From Mesorhizobium sp. (lineage in GTDB: Bacteria; Pseudomonadota; Alphaproteobacteria; Rhizobiales; Rhizobiaceae), in assembly GCF_005063415.1 (NCBI RefSeq), contig NZ_SUEG01000028.1, positions 1-49,589 on the forward strand: a DNA stretch of 49,589 nucleotides, written 5' to 3'. Positions 1 through 8,968 of this stretch are shown in pieces. Below the pieces are notes generated by a model. It made no database searches and was not told where the DNA came from. It was given only the letters and a program-made list of their open reading frames with translations. Made by a program: the position numbers and the translations under genes. How positions within the stretch are numbered: the first letter of the stretch is position 1; each line of letters begins with the position of its first letter.

Positions 1-281
1 TCTTTGCCGCTCTCATCGATGACCAGCCACTCGTCCGGCCCGAGCCACAAGGCCGTGCGTCCGGCCTTTGCCGCCGAGGTTTTCGGTCTCTGCGGCAGGA
101 CGACGCCGAGCGCTTTCGAAAGTGCCGCGATCGAGGTGTCCGGCGCGCGCAGCGATATGCGCTCGGCCGGCGGCAGCACGGCAAGTGTGACGCCGGCGCC
201 GGAAAGCGACTGGCCGGCGAGCGCCGGACGGCGTTCGACCGAGGGTCCGGCGGCGGCAGTTTTCAAAGCGGCCTTAGCCAT
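1..281 (-). CDS. soxG: Sarcosine oxidase gamma subunit, partial
   Basis: Gamma subunit of heterotetrameric sarcosine oxidase, which oxidatively demethylates sarcosine to glycine in the cytoplasm. About 93 N-terminal residues are visible; the rest lies beyond the left edge. The start ATG (279-281) overlaps the soxA stop codon, as expected for coupled genes. The visible part contains LWLGPDEWLV near residue 80, a hallmark of SoxG and of the related GcvT-like fold. It is the last gene of the soxBDAG set. Identity follows from this motif and from position; completeness cannot be judged. Confidence 0.9.
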   Translation of the reverse strand, partial: MAKAALKTAAAGPSVERRPALAGQSLSGAGVTLAVLPPAERISLRAPDTSIAALSKALGVVLPQRPKTSAAKAGRTALWLGPDEWLVIDESGK

Positions 282-3267
282 TGAGGCGCTCTCCCTTCTC
301 GTCAAAGAACACCATGCCAGTGACCTCCAGCTCGACCACCCCGTCCGGCATCGGCACGTAGAGCGTCTCGCCCATGCGATCGCGGCCGCCGGCGACCAGC
401 CCCAGCGCGATCGAGCGGCCGCAATTTTGCGACCAATAGCTCGAGGTGACATGGCCGATCATCTTCATCGGGATTGCCTGCTTCGGGTCCGCGACGACCT
501 GCGCGCCCTCCTCCAGCACCACCTTGGGATCCCTGGTCTTCAGGCCGACAAGCTGCTTGCGGCCCTTGGCGACCAGGTCCGGCCGCGCCATGCCGCGAAT
601 GCCGACGAAGTCGGTCTTCTTCTTGCCGACCGCCCAGTCGAGCCCGGCGTCGTTCGGCGTAACCGTGCCGTCGGTATCCTGGCCGACGATGATGTAGCCC
701 TTTTCGGCGCGCAGCACATGCATCGACTCGGTGCCGTAAGCACAGGCGCCATGCTTCTGGCTCTCGGCCCATAGCGCTTCCCAGACCGCCTCGCCGTAAT
801 CGGCCGGCACGTTGACCTCGAAGCCGCGCTCCCCGCTGAACGACATGCGAAACAGCCTTGTCGGGACGCCGCAGATCCGGCCTTCGCGCACCGACATATG
901 CGGCAGCGCTTCATCCGACATGTCGATGCCCTCGACCAGCGGCGCGATGATGTCGCGAGACTTCGGTCCCTGCACGGCGATCACCGCCCACTGCTCGGTG
1001 ATCGAGGTCAGCCAGACGTTGAGATGCGGGAACTCGGTCTGGAGATAATCCTCCATATGGTTCATGACGCGCGGCGCGCCGCCGGTCGTCGTCGTCACGT
1101 GGAAACGGTCGGCAGCCAGTCTTCCCACCACGCCGTCGTCATAGATGAAACCGTCCTCGCGCAGCATGATGCCGTAGCGGCAGCGGCCGGGCTCCAGTTT
1201 CTCCCATGGATTGGTGTAGAGCAGTTCCATGAATTTGGCCGCATCCGGCCCGACCACCTCGATCTTTCCCAGCGTCGAGGCGTCGAACAGGCCGGCCGTT
1301 TTGCGCACCGTGACGCATTCGCGGTCGACGGCCGCATGTATGTCCTCGCCCGGCTTCGGGAAGTACCAGGCGCGCTTCCACTGGCCGACATCCTCGAACA
1401 TCGCGCCCTGGCGCTCTGCCCAGGGATGGATCGCCGTCTTGCGGGTCGGGTCGAAGAGAGGACCGCGCGCGTGCCCGACGATCGAGCCGAACGTCACCGG
1501 CGTATAGGGCGCGCGGAACGTTGTCAGCCCGACCTGCGGGATCGGCTTGCCCAACGTCTCGGCGGCAATTGCCAGGCCGTGCATGTTGGAGGTCTTGCCC
1601 TGGTCGGTCGCCATGCCGTTGGTGGTGAAGCGCTTGACGTGCTCGATCGAGCGCATGCCTTCATGCACCGCCTGGCGGATGTCCTTGGCGGTGACGTCGT
1701 TCTGGAAGTCGACGAACGCCTTTACCGTCGTATCCGCGCCGGCGCCGGGTGCCGCACCCAGCATGCCGCGCGACCAGCTCTCGTCGGCATCGACCTTCGG
1801 CTTCGTGCCCTTGGCCGGCTTGCTGCCGGCGTCCTTGGCCGCCTTGGCGCCCGCTGCATAAGCCTCGTCGATCGTCGCCAACAGCCCGTCGGTGCCGTTG
1901 CAGGCGCCGACCGAGACGCAATCCTGCGCATAAATGCCGGGCACGAAGCGCTTGGTCTCGTCGTTGAAGGCAACCTTGCCGCGCGATTGCGAGAACAGAT
2001 GCACCGATGGCGTCCAGCCGGCCGACATCAGGATCGCGTCGACCGGCATGGTGCGTTCGCCGCCGCCATTCTTCGGCTGTACGGTCATCGACGACACCCG
2101 CAATTTGCCGCCGGCGCGGATCACCGCGCGGCCGAAATTGACCTCGATGCCGAGCGCCCTCGCCTCGTCGATCACCGGTCCGGTCGGGTTGTCGCGCAGG
2201 TCGACGATCGCCGCCACGTTGATGCCGGCCCTTTTCAGGTCGATCGCCGCCGCATAGGCGGAATCGTTTGCCGTATAGACGCCGACATTCCTGCCCACGG
2301 CGACGCCGTAATGGTTGAGATAGGTGCGCGCCGCCGCGGCCAGCATGATGCCCGGCCGGTCGTTATCGGCAAACACCATGTGGCGCTCGATGGCGCCGGT
2401 CGCCAGCACCACGCGTTTGGCACGAACCTGCCACAGCCGCTCGCGGGGCAGGTCGCGGCCGGGGTTCTGCAGATGGTCGCTGACGCGCTCGACCAGGCCG
2501 ACGAAATTCTGCGCGTAATAGCCGAAGGCCGTGGTGCGCGGCAGCACGCGGACATTGTCCATCGCGCTCAACTTGGCGACGGCGGATTGCGCCCAGGAAA
2601 AGCCGTCCTGGCCTTCGATCTTCGCCCCGCTCTCGAAGCGCAGGCTGCCGCCGAATTCCGCCTGCTCGTCGGCAAGGATGATGCGCGCGCCGGTCTCGGC
2701 TGCAGCCAATGCCGCGGCGATGCCCGCGGCGCCGCCGCCAAGCACCAGCACCTCGCAATGGGCGAAGCGCGCCGAATAATGGTCGGGATCCGGCTGGTCG
2801 GGGGCGACGCCGAGACCGGCGGCGGCCCGGATCTTGGGCTCGTAGAGGTTTTTCCACGCAGCCTTCGGCCACATGAAAGTCTTGTAGTAGAAGCCGGCCG
2901 AAAGCATCGGCGAGGCGATACTGCTGACCGCACCGATGTCGAAAGCCAGCGACGGCCAGCGGTTCTGCGACTGTGCGGTCAGCCCGTCATAGAGTTCCTG
3001 CACCGTGGCGCGAACGTTCGGCGTCTTGCGTGCCTGGTCGCGCTTGATCTCGACCAGCGCGTTCGGCTCTTCGGCGCCGGCCGACAGGAAGCCGCGCGGC
3101 CGGTGGTACTTGAACGAGCGGCCGACAAGGTGGACGCCATTGGCAAGCAGCGCCGAGGCCAGCGTGTCGCCCTCGATCCCGGTATAGGGGCGGCCGTCGA
3201 AGCTGAAGCCAGCTATCTTTGCCTGCTTGAGCCGCCCAGCGCCGGCAATGCGGAACGTGGCGCTCAT
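274..3267 (-). CDS. soxA: Sarcosine oxidase alpha subunit
   Basis: 997 aa, the usual length for the large subunit. The N-terminus (residues 1-75) resembles the ferredoxin-like fold of this family. A dinucleotide-binding GGGAAG lies at 177-182, followed by the NAD/FAD oxidoreductase region. The C-terminal third (from about 600) is the GcvT-like tetrahydrofolate-binding domain that accepts the C1 unit as methylene-THF. The start overlaps the soxD stop (ATGA, 3264-3267) and the stop overlaps the soxG start, so the genes are translationally coupled. Family knowledge: works with SoxB, SoxD and SoxG in glycine betaine/choline/sarcosine catabolism. No truncation seen. Confidence 0.97.
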   Translation of the reverse strand: MSATFRIAGAGRLKQAKIAGFSFDGRPYTGIEGDTLASALLANGVHLVGRSFKYHRPRGFLSAGAEEPNALVEIKRDQARKTPNVRATVQELYDGLTAQSQNRWPSLAFDIGAVSSIASPMLSAGFYYKTFMWPKAAWKNLYEPKIRAAAGLGVAPDQPDPDHYSARFAHCEVLVLGGGAAGIAAALAAAETGARIILADEQAEFGGSLRFESGAKIEGQDGFSWAQSAVAKLSAMDNVRVLPRTTAFGYYAQNFVGLVERVSDHLQNPGRDLPRERLWQVRAKRVVLATGAIERHMVFADNDRPGIMLAAAARTYLNHYGVAVGRNVGVYTANDSAYAAAIDLKRAGINVAAIVDLRDNPTGPVIDEARALGIEVNFGRAVIRAGGKLRVSSMTVQPKNGGGERTMPVDAILMSAGWTPSVHLFSQSRGKVAFNDETKRFVPGIYAQDCVSVGACNGTDGLLATIDEAYAAGAKAAKDAGSKPAKGTKPKVDADESWSRGMLGAAPGAGADTTVKAFVDFQNDVTAKDIRQAVHEGMRSIEHVKRFTTNGMATDQGKTSNMHGLAIAAETLGKPIPQVGLTTFRAPYTPVTFGSIVGHARGPLFDPTRKTAIHPWAERQGAMFEDVGQWKRAWYFPKPGEDIHAAVDRECVTVRKTAGLFDASTLGKIEVVGPDAAKFMELLYTNPWEKLEPGRCRYGIMLREDGFIYDDGVVGRLAADRFHVTTTTGGAPRVMNHMEDYLQTEFPHLNVWLTSITEQWAVIAVQGPKSRDIIAPLVEGIDMSDEALPHMSVREGRICGVPTRLFRMSFSGERGFEVNVPADYGEAVWEALWAESQKHGACAYGTESMHVLRAEKGYIIVGQDTDGTVTPNDAGLDWAVGKKKTDFVGIRGMARPDLVAKGRKQLVGLKTRDPKVVLEEGAQVVADPKQAIPMKMIGHVTSSYWSQNCGRSIALGLVAGGRDRMGETLYVPMPDGVVELEVTGMVFFDEKGERLNG

Positions 3268-3560
3268 TTGGCGGCTCCCGGCAGCTTCGTGGGCTTCGGT
3301 TCGCCGGCCTTGTAGGTCATCAGAAACCTGTCGCTGACGGTGTCGCGCACGGCGTTGAAGAACCGCGCGCAGCCATGCATGTGCCGCCAGCGCTCATAGA
3401 TGATCCCCTTGGGATTGGAGCGGATGAAGAAGAACTTTTCGAAATCGTCGTCGCTCTCGCCGGCGATGTTTGGGGAACGCACGATATGCGCCTCGCCGGC
3501 GTTGCGGAATTCGAGCTCGGGACGCTCTTCCTCGCAATAGGGGCAGCGGATGAGAAGCAT
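3264..3560 (-). CDS. soxD: Sarcosine oxidase delta subunit
   Basis: 98 aa, typical for SoxD. The start chosen is the ATG of MLLIRCPYC; an 18-codon upstream extension is in frame but matches nothing in the family. Zinc-binding residues expected from known heterotetrameric oxidases are present: C6 and C9 in the N-terminal CPYC, plus H60 and C64 in the RHMHGC motif. It sits between soxB (94 bp away) and soxA (4-nt overlap), the standard soxBDAG order. Confidence 0.96.
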   Translation of the reverse strand: MLLIRCPYCEEERPELEFRNAGEAHIVRSPNIAGESDDDFEKFFFIRSNPKGIIYERWRHMHGCARFFNAVRDTVSDRFLMTYKAGEPKPTKLPGAAK

Positions 3561-3654
3561 GGTTGGTCCTACAGTTCGCCGTGGCCGACGCGAGCGCCGG
3601 CAGGTTGGTCGCAAAGCCTCTGGCCCATCGTCACGAAGTGAACCATCATCATCA

Positions 3655-4908
3655 TCAGTGCGCCACCGCTGCCGCCGCCGCCTCGTCGATCAGCCGGCCG
3701 GTGCGGAAGCGCTCGATGGTGAAGGGCGCGTTGATCGGGTGCGGCTCGTCCCTGGCGATCGTATGGGCAAAGACATGGCCCGAACCCGGCGTCGCCTTGA
3801 AGCCGCCTGTGCCCCAGCCGCAATTGACATAGAGGCCGGGCACCGGCGTCTTGGCCAGGATCGGCGAACGGTCGGGCGTCACGTCGACGATGCCGCCCCA
3901 TGAACGCAGCATCTTCATGCGGGTGAAGATCGGGAACATCTCGCAGATCGCGTCGAGCGTATGCTGCAAAATGTGCAGCCCACCGGTCTGCGAATAGGAG
4001 ACATATTGGTCGGTGCCGGCGCCGATGACCAGCTCGCCCTTGTCGGACTGCGAGATATAGGCATGCACCGTGTTCGACATCACCACGCAAGGCACCACCG
4101 GCTTGACCGGCTCCGATACCAGCGCCTGCAGTGGATAGCTTTCCAGCGGCATGCGCACGCCGGCCATGTTCATGATCACCGAGGAATGGCCGGCGGCGAC
4201 CACGCCGACCTTCCTGGCGCCGATGAAGCCGCGCGTCGTCTCGACGCCGGTAACCGCGCCGTTCGGCGCCCGCTTGACGCCGGTGACCTCGCAATTCTGG
4301 ATGATGTGGACGCCGCGCGCCGAAGCGCCGCGCGCATAGCCCCAGGCGACGGCATCGTGGCGCGCCGTGCCGCCGCGGCGCTGCAGGGCAGCACCCATAA
4401 CCGGGTAGCGCGCATCGCGCGAAATGTTAAGCGGCGGGCAGAATTCCTTGGCCTGCTCCGGCGTCAGCCATTCATTGTCGATGCCGTTCAGCCGGTTGGC
4501 GTGGACGTGCCGCTTCAGCACCTGGATGTCGTGGATGTTGTGGGCGAGCATCATGACGCCGCGCGGCGAATACATGACGTTGTAGTTGAGCTCCTGGCTG
4601 AGCCCGTCCCACAGCTTCAGCGCATGGTCGTAGATGCCGGCGCTCTCGTCATAGAGATAGTTCGAGCGGATGATCGTGGTGTTGCGGCCGGTATTGCCGC
4701 CGCCGAGCCAGCCTTTTTCCAAAACCGCGACGTTGGTGATGCCGTGCACGGTGGCGAGATAATAGGCGGTGGCCAGGCCGTGGCCGCCGGCGCCGACGAT
4801 GATGACGTCGTACTCCTTCTTCGGCTCAGGCGAGGACCACTGTTCCTCCCAGCCTCTATGGCCGCGCATGGCCTCGCGGGCGATGGCGAATACCGAGTAT
4901 TTCTTCAA
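3655..4908 (-). CDS. soxB: Sarcosine oxidase beta subunit (TTG start)
   Basis: 417 aa. The frame stays open far upstream, but family length and N-terminus (KKYSVF...) place the start at a TTG at 4908 with a GAGG Shine-Dalgarno nine bases before it; this gives exactly the usual SoxB length. The FAD-binding GAGGHG lies at 39-44. H184 in [11 protein letters not shown] corresponds to the histidine that binds FMN covalently in characterised enzymes. It is the catalytic amine-oxidising subunit and first gene of the minus-strand sox operon, divergent from the SDR gene at 5177; the 268 bp between must hold both promoters. Confidence 0.95.
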   Translation of the reverse strand: MKKYSVFAIAREAMRGHRGWEEQWSSPEPKKEYDVIIVGAGGHGLATAYYLATVHGITNVAVLEKGWLGGGNTGRNTTIIRSNYLYDESAGIYDHALKLWDGLSQELNYNVMYSPRGVMMLAHNIHDIQVLKRHVHANRLNGIDNEWLTPEQAKEFCPPLNISRDARYPVMGAALQRRGGTARHDAVAWGYARGASARGVHIIQNCEVTGVKRAPNGAVTGVETTRGFIGARKVGVVAAGHSSVIMNMAGVRMPLESYPLQALVSEPVKPVVPCVVMSNTVHAYISQSDKGELVIGAGTDQYVSYSQTGGLHILQHTLDAICEMFPIFTRMKMLRSWGGIVDVTPDRSPILAKTPVPGLYVNCGWGTGGFKATPGSGHVFAHTIARDEPHPINAPFTIERFRTGRLIDEAAAAAVAH

Positions 4909-5176
4909 CGTTGCAGGCCTCGCAAATGGCGGCCGGGCATCCCACTCAAGCTCCGGCGCGCGAGCTGTATCACTAGCGAAACCGCGCTGCCAGCCTTGCA
5001 CTGTTTGCGACGGCGCTTGCCGTTTTGCGCCGTGGTGAAAAACATGCATGCGATGTGATGGGCGGTCAAACCACATCCGAAGCACCTCGCAGGTATCGGG
5101 TGGCTCGCGCCGCCCTGATTTGCGACCAAGCATCCGATTGCCGGCAAGCACCGGCGCGAAAAAAGGATGCAAAAAA

Positions 5177-5935
5177 ATGTTCGCACTTGCCGACAAAGTC
5201 GCCATCGTCACCGGCGCCAGTTCCGGCATCGGCCGCGCCACCGCAAAGCTCTTTGCCGAGCAGGGCGCCAAGGTGGTCGTCTCAGCCCGTCGCCAGGCCG
5301 AGCTCGATGCGCTGGTTGCCGAAATCGAAGACGCCGACGGCACCGCCATCGCTCTTGCCGGCGATGTCCGTGACGAAGCCTACGCAAGAGCCCTCGTCGG
5401 CCTGGCGGTCGAGAAATTCGGCGGGCTCGACATCGCCTTCAACAATGCCGGTTCGGTCGGCAAGATGGGGCCGGTCTCGGAGCTGTCGCTGGAGGGCTGG
5501 CGCGAGACGCTCGATACCAATCTGACCAGCGCCTTTCTCGGCGCGAAATACCAGGTGCCGGCGATGGTCGATCGCGGCGGCGGCTCGTTGATCTTCACCT
5601 CCACCTTCGTCGGCTACACGGTCGGCATGCCCGGCATGACCAGCTATGCCGCAAGCAAGGCCGGTCTGATCGGATTGACGCAGGTGCTGGCCGCCGAATA
5701 TGGCCCGAAAGGCGTCCGGATCAACGCGCTGCTGCCGGGCGGCACCGACACGCCCTCGGCAACGTTCAAGACACCTGAATCGCGATCCTTCGTCGAAAAC
5801 CTGCATGCCTTGAAGCGCGTCGCCGAGCCTGAGGAGATCGCCCGCTCGGCGCTTTACCTGGCTTCCGATGCATCGAGCTTTACCACCGGCACGGCACTGT
5901 TCGCCGACGGCGGCGTCTCGATCACCCGGACGTGA
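5177..5935 (+). CDS. Short-chain dehydrogenase/reductase (SDR)
   Basis: 252 aa classical SDR. The cofactor motif TGASSGIG is at 12-19, NNAG at 89-92, and the catalytic Ser-Tyr-Lys at S142, Y157 and K161 (YAASK). The start ATG follows an AAAAGGA Shine-Dalgarno at 5161-5167; a longer upstream frame is rejected. Substrate cannot be told from sequence; close relatives are often annotated as glucose or 3-oxoacyl-ACP-type dehydrogenases. Divergent from soxB, but no direct link to sarcosine metabolism is evident. Confidence 0.9.
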   Translation: MFALADKVAIVTGASSGIGRATAKLFAEQGAKVVVSARRQAELDALVAEIEDADGTAIALAGDVRDEAYARALVGLAVEKFGGLDIAFNNAGSVGKMGPVSELSLEGWRETLDTNLTSAFLGAKYQVPAMVDRGGGSLIFTSTFVGYTVGMPGMTSYAASKAGLIGLTQVLAAEYGPKGVRINALLPGGTDTPSATFKTPESRSFVENLHALKRVAEPEEIARSALYLASDASSFTTGTALFADGGVSITRT

Positions 5936-5971
5936 AGCGTTTCGCGGTCGGCGCATCGGCGCGCAAGCCAA

Positions 5972-6002
5972 CGTCAGAAAAACCGGTCTTGCTTTTTCCG
6001 GC
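5972..6002 (-). repeat. Dispersed intergenic hairpin element, copy 1 (degenerate)
   Basis: On the minus strand this reads GGAAAAAGCAAGACCGGTTT followed by TTCTGACG. It resembles the copy at 17000-17022 (GAAAAGTGGAGACCGGTTTT) in inverted orientation. Self-complementary A-rich and T-rich arms flank a GACCGG centre. It lies between the SDR and SET-domain genes. Confidence 0.45.
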
Positions 6003-6044
6003 GATTTGACGATTCCGTCGTCTCCTCGAAAACAGGTTGGAAAC

Positions 6045-6431
6045 ATGCTGCTGATCAGGACCTATATCGCTGCAAGCGCAATCGAAGGCGTCGGCGTCTT
6101 CGCCGCCGAGCCGGTCCGCAAAGGCGCGCAGATCTGGCGTCTCGATCCGGACTTTGACCGGCTGATCCCGGTGGAAAGATACGAGACGGCGCCGCCGCAC
6201 CTCAAGGAATTGCTCGACAGATATGCCTATCCCAGTCCGGACCGGCCGGGCTTCATGGTCTATGAGGTCGACAATGGCCGCTTCATGAACCACGCCGACA
6301 AGCCGAACACCGACTTTTCGCAATATGGCGGGGCCACCGCGACCCGCGACATCGCCGCCGGCGAGGAGATAACCTGCGACTACGGCGAGTTCTTCGAGGG
6401 TTTCGAGCAGCTCCACCTGGCCACGGCGTAG
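6045..6431 (+). CDS. SET-domain protein
   Basis: 128 aa, a bare SET domain. The start ATG follows AGGTTGG. Typical SET motifs are present: an N-terminal GVGVFA strand region, FMNH at 80-83, and GEEITCDYGE at 106-115, which together bind S-adenosylmethionine and form the catalytic tyrosine site. No pre-SET or post-SET cysteines are seen. Similar small bacterial SET proteins are common in rhizobia; their substrates are mostly unknown. It is 109 bp downstream of the SDR gene, separated by a hairpin repeat, so co-transcription is possible but not shown. Confidence 0.85.
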   Translation: MLLIRTYIAASAIEGVGVFAAEPVRKGAQIWRLDPDFDRLIPVERYETAPPHLKELLDRYAYPSPDRPGFMVYEVDNGRFMNHADKPNTDFSQYGGATATRDIAAGEEITCDYGEFFEGFEQLHLATA

Positions 6432-6458
6432 CGGCGCCTATCTGGCCCAAGGCGAATT

Positions 6459-6488
6459 TTGTTCTTGCTTTGTGCCAGCAGCTATGCT
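6459..6488 (+). promoter_or_regulatory. Candidate sigma-70 promoter
   Basis: TTGTTC at 6459-6464 and TATGCT at 6483-6488, separated by 18 bp, fit a housekeeping -35/-10 pair. Initiation would be near 6495, just ahead of a short transcript ending at the terminator at 6523-6545. Inference from consensus only. Confidence 0.4.
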
Positions 6489-6494
6489 ACTAAT

Positions 6495-6546
6495 TTCGAT
6501 ATGGTGCTGATTTACACCAACGACCCGCCGCTGAGGTGGGTTTTTC
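6495..6546 (+). ncRNA. Candidate small RNA between the SET gene and rpsU
   Basis: A likely promoter (6459-6488) and an intrinsic terminator (6523-6545) bracket roughly 50 nt with no plausible ORF, which suggests a short independent transcript. It could instead be a leader or attenuator for rpsU, about 150 bp further on. I do not recognise the family. Confidence 0.35.
6523..6545 (+). terminator. Intrinsic terminator
   Basis: Arms ACCCGCC (6523-6529) and GGTGGGT (6535-6541) pair with one G-U around a GCTGA loop and run straight into TTTTT (6541-6545). This is a clear Rho-independent terminator on the plus strand. Confidence 0.7.
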
Positions 6547-6697
6547 GTTTCGGGGTCGGCACCGCTTCTCAATCGGCTGTGGACAGCGCCCCTTGATTCT
6601 GCTATCAGCCGCCCCAATTCGTGGTGTAACGCGCCGCGGAGGCTTGTGGCTATGGCCGCTTGCCTGTTGATTTCAAACCCGAAAGACAGGATTGCAC

Positions 6698-6970
6698 GTG
6701 CAGGTACTCGTCCGCGACAACAATGTTGATCAGGCGCTTCGCGCGCTCAAGAAAAAGATGCAGCGCGAAGGCATCTTCCGCGAAATGAAGATGCGCGGGC
6801 ATTACGAGAAGCCCTCCGAGAAGCGCGCCCGTGAAAAGGCGGAAGCCGTGCGCCGCGCCCGCAAGCTGGCCCGCAAGCGCGCCCAGCGCGAAGGCCTGCT
6901 GCCGATGACGCCACGTCCGGTCGCGGCCGGTGCTGCCGGTGCCGGTGCTCCGCGTCCGCCGCGGTTCTGA
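6698..6970 (+). CDS. rpsU: 30S ribosomal protein S21
   Basis: 90 aa. The GTG at 6698 begins the family N-terminus [14 protein letters not shown] and has GACAGG seven bases upstream; a TTG two codons earlier is less likely. The body is the strongly basic S21 fold ([23 protein letters not shown]). The last ~25 residues form an Ala/Gly/Pro-rich tail ending in RPPRF, typical of longer alphaproteobacterial S21 proteins. S21 binds the small subunit near the anti-Shine-Dalgarno region. A strong terminator follows at 7004-7037. Confidence 0.96.
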   Translation: MQVLVRDNNVDQALRALKKKMQREGIFREMKMRGHYEKPSEKRAREKAEAVRRARKLARKRAQREGLLPMTPRPVAAGAAGAGAPRPPRF

Positions 6971-7003
6971 CGTCAATTTTTCGTCCTTTTCCAAGGATAT
7001 CCA

Positions 7004-7037
7004 AGGTGGCGCGATGCGGAATCGCCGCCACCTTTTT
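7004..7037 (+). terminator. Intrinsic terminator of rpsU
   Basis: AGGTGGC (7004-7010) pairs with GCCACCT (7027-7033), extended by GCG/CGC with one bulged base, and is followed by TTTTT. It lies 34 bp after the rpsU stop. Confidence 0.85.
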
Positions 7038-7051
7038 GTTGTGATTTCGAC

Positions 7052-7069
7052 CCGGTCCGAAAGGACCGG
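7052..7069 (+). promoter_or_regulatory. GNRA-capped hairpin upstream of the TPR lipoprotein gene
   Basis: CCGGTCC (7052-7058) and GGACCGG (7063-7069) form a perfect 7-bp stem closed by a GAAA tetraloop. It has no T-run, so it is not a terminator. It sits about 60 bp before the start at 7132, probably in the 5' untranslated region. Confidence 0.4.
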
Positions 7070-7131
7070 TTGGGAGAGATGCCGGTTCGGAGGGGGAACG
7101 GACCAGACGGCGCAGTAAGGACAGGGCAGAC

Positions 7132-7977
7132 ATGGACGCAATTACCGTAGAGCGCAGAACCGCGTGGCGCGGCCTCGCCCTGACGGCAGCCCTGCTTTCC
7201 GGGATGGCGCTTGCCAGCTGCCAGAGCGTTCCGACCGGCGAGTTCAACAACATCGACAAGGCGCAAGCCTCGAGCGAGAACATCTCCTCGCTGTCGGCGG
7301 TGATCCAGCGCAACCCTCAGGATCCGGAAGCCTACAATGTGCGCGGCTCGGCCTATGGCCGCGGCGGCCAGTACCAGGCGGCGCTGAAGGACTTCGACAC
7401 CGCCATCCAGCTCAATCCGAATTTCTACCAGGCCTATTCGAACCGGGCGCTCATCCAGCGCTTCCTCGGTGACCAGGCAAGCGCGCTGGCCGACTACAAC
7501 CGCTCGATCCAGATCAATTCCAATTATGACGCCGCCTATATCGGCCGCGGCAATCTCTACCGCAGGGCCGGCCGGATCCAGGAAGCCTTCAACGATTTCC
7601 AGAAGGCCATCCAGCTCGACACGACCGACGCGCGCGCCTATCACAATCGCGGCCTGATCTACCAGAGCCAGGGCCAGCACGCCTTTGCCATCGAGGATTT
7701 CTCGACCGCCATTTCGCTGGCGCCGGATGCTTCCGAGCCTTACAACGGACGCGGCCTCTCCTACCTTGCCATGAACGACGAGGACAATGCCTTCGCCGAC
7801 TTCAACATGGCCATCAAGCTCGACGGCAAGAACGCCGAGGCCTGGTCCAACCAGGCGCTCATCTACGAACGGCGCGGCGACAAGGTCAGGGCCGCGAAAT
7901 CCTACCGCGAGGCCGTGCACCTCAATCCGACCTACCAGCCGGCCAAGGACGGCCTGGCTCGCACCAGCGCCGGCTGA
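7132..7977 (+). CDS. TPR-repeat lipoprotein
   Basis: 281 aa. The N-terminal signal ends in a lipobox LASC with the acylated cysteine at C30, so the protein is predicted to be membrane-anchored and periplasm-facing. From about residue 58 to the end it consists of about six tetratricopeptide repeats (AYNVRGSAYGRGGQY..., NPNFYQAYSNRALI and so on). TPR proteins are scaffolds for protein contacts; the overall build resembles NlpI-like lipoproteins, but orthology is not claimed. It is preceded by a GAAA-loop hairpin and separated from rpsU by a strong terminator, so it likely has its own promoter. Confidence 0.88.
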   Translation: MDAITVERRTAWRGLALTAALLSGMALASCQSVPTGEFNNIDKAQASSENISSLSAVIQRNPQDPEAYNVRGSAYGRGGQYQAALKDFDTAIQLNPNFYQAYSNRALIQRFLGDQASALADYNRSIQINSNYDAAYIGRGNLYRRAGRIQEAFNDFQKAIQLDTTDARAYHNRGLIYQSQGQHAFAIEDFSTAISLAPDASEPYNGRGLSYLAMNDEDNAFADFNMAIKLDGKNAEAWSNQALIYERRGDKVRAAKSYREAVHLNPTYQPAKDGLARTSAG

Positions 7978-8114
7978 GCGGGCCGGTTTACCGGGCGCCC
8001 CTTTCCGCACCCCGACAACCCTGCGTTTACCCTTGCCTTGCTGGCGCCAAGTTTTCGGCGGAACGCTCGGCGTGCTCAGCCGTTTGTACAAAGCCATTTG
8101 GAAAGGACCCTGCC

Positions 8115-8588
8115 ATGATCAAGAAACTCGCCTGTGCCGCCGCTCTGGCGACGACCGTCGTTGTCGCTCCCGCCAGCGCCAGCAAGCTCCAGCTCGGCGT
8201 GCTCGACTGCACCATCGACGGCGGCACGGCCTATCTCGTCACCTCCAACAAGGGTGTTTCCTGTGTCTTTCGTCCGCATCGTGGCGGCCCCTCCGAAGTC
8301 TATACCGGGGTGATTTCCAAGCTCGGCGTTGATGTCGGCCGGACGCATCAGGGCCAGCTGGTATGGGCGGTTCTGGCGGCGACCCGCAACCACGATGAAG
8401 GCGACCTTGCCGGCAGCTATTATGGCGTGAATGCCGAGGCCAGCGTGGTCACCGGTGGCGGCGCCAATCTCCTCGTCGGCGGCCTCGACAGCGCCTTTTC
8501 GCTGCAGCCGCTCAGCGTCCAGGCACAGACCGGCGTCAACCTGGCGGTCGCCGTCACGTCGCTGGACCTGATCCACTCGTTCAAATAA
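8115..8588 (+). CDS. DUF992 secreted protein
   Basis: 157 aa with a classical cleavable signal peptide (KKLACAAALATTVVVAPASA, cleavage near residue 22). The mature part has the pattern of the alphaproteobacterial DUF992 family: LGVLDCTIDGG, YTGVISKLGVDVG, LVWAVLAAT and a Gly-rich GGGANLLVGG stretch. Two cysteines (in LDCTIDG and VSCVF) may form a disulphide in the periplasm. Function is unknown. It starts 138 bp after the TPR lipoprotein gene with AAAGGA upstream. Confidence 0.85.
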   Translation: MIKKLACAAALATTVVVAPASASKLQLGVLDCTIDGGTAYLVTSNKGVSCVFRPHRGGPSEVYTGVISKLGVDVGRTHQGQLVWAVLAATRNHDEGDLAGSYYGVNAEASVVTGGGANLLVGGLDSAFSLQPLSVQAQTGVNLAVAVTSLDLIHSFK

Positions 8589-8600
8589 CGGCGTATCATG

Positions 8601-8621
8601 GCTCCCCGAGCGGCGGGGAGC
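8601..8621 (+). terminator. Hairpin after the DUF992 gene
   Basis: GCTCCCCG (8601-8608) and CGGGGAGC (8614-8621) form a perfect 8-bp stem 12 bp after the stop codon. No T-run follows, so it may end transcription weakly or stabilise the 3' end of the mRNA. Confidence 0.5.
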
Positions 8622-8968
8622 GTAGGTGTCGGCCTGCCAATAGCTGCCGAAAGCTCATGGATTCCGGCAGGCCCACTCCGCAGAGGATAGGCCGCCCTGA
8701 TGTTCAAAGTTGCAGCGCTCGAAGATCACGGCATGGCAACTGTGTTCATGTCGTTTACCGTGGACCGAAGATTGCGGCGATCCAATATTGCTTGTCTTCG
8801 GTCCGACCAGAATCTCAACGCATAGTGATCGTCCCCCATCGCACAATTTTGACATCTGCCACGTCAACGGCGCTCAAAACCGCTTGATCTCAACTGCGGT
8901 TGAGGTCCTAGAAGCCCTCCCCATACTGCGACATGCGCTCATTTGTACGTGAAGAACGCTCCAATATT
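8622..8968. other. Gene-free stretch before the MFS gene
   Basis: I see no ORF with a ribosome binding site, no RNA gene and no repeat here. The composition is less GC-rich than the flanks. The operator of the next gene begins at 8969. Confidence 0.5.

Noticed and set aside
898-3315. Long plus-strand open frame (805 codons) opposite soxA
   Set aside because: It is the antisense shadow of a high-GC gene; composition is Arg/Asp/His-rich without any domain, and soxA is certain.
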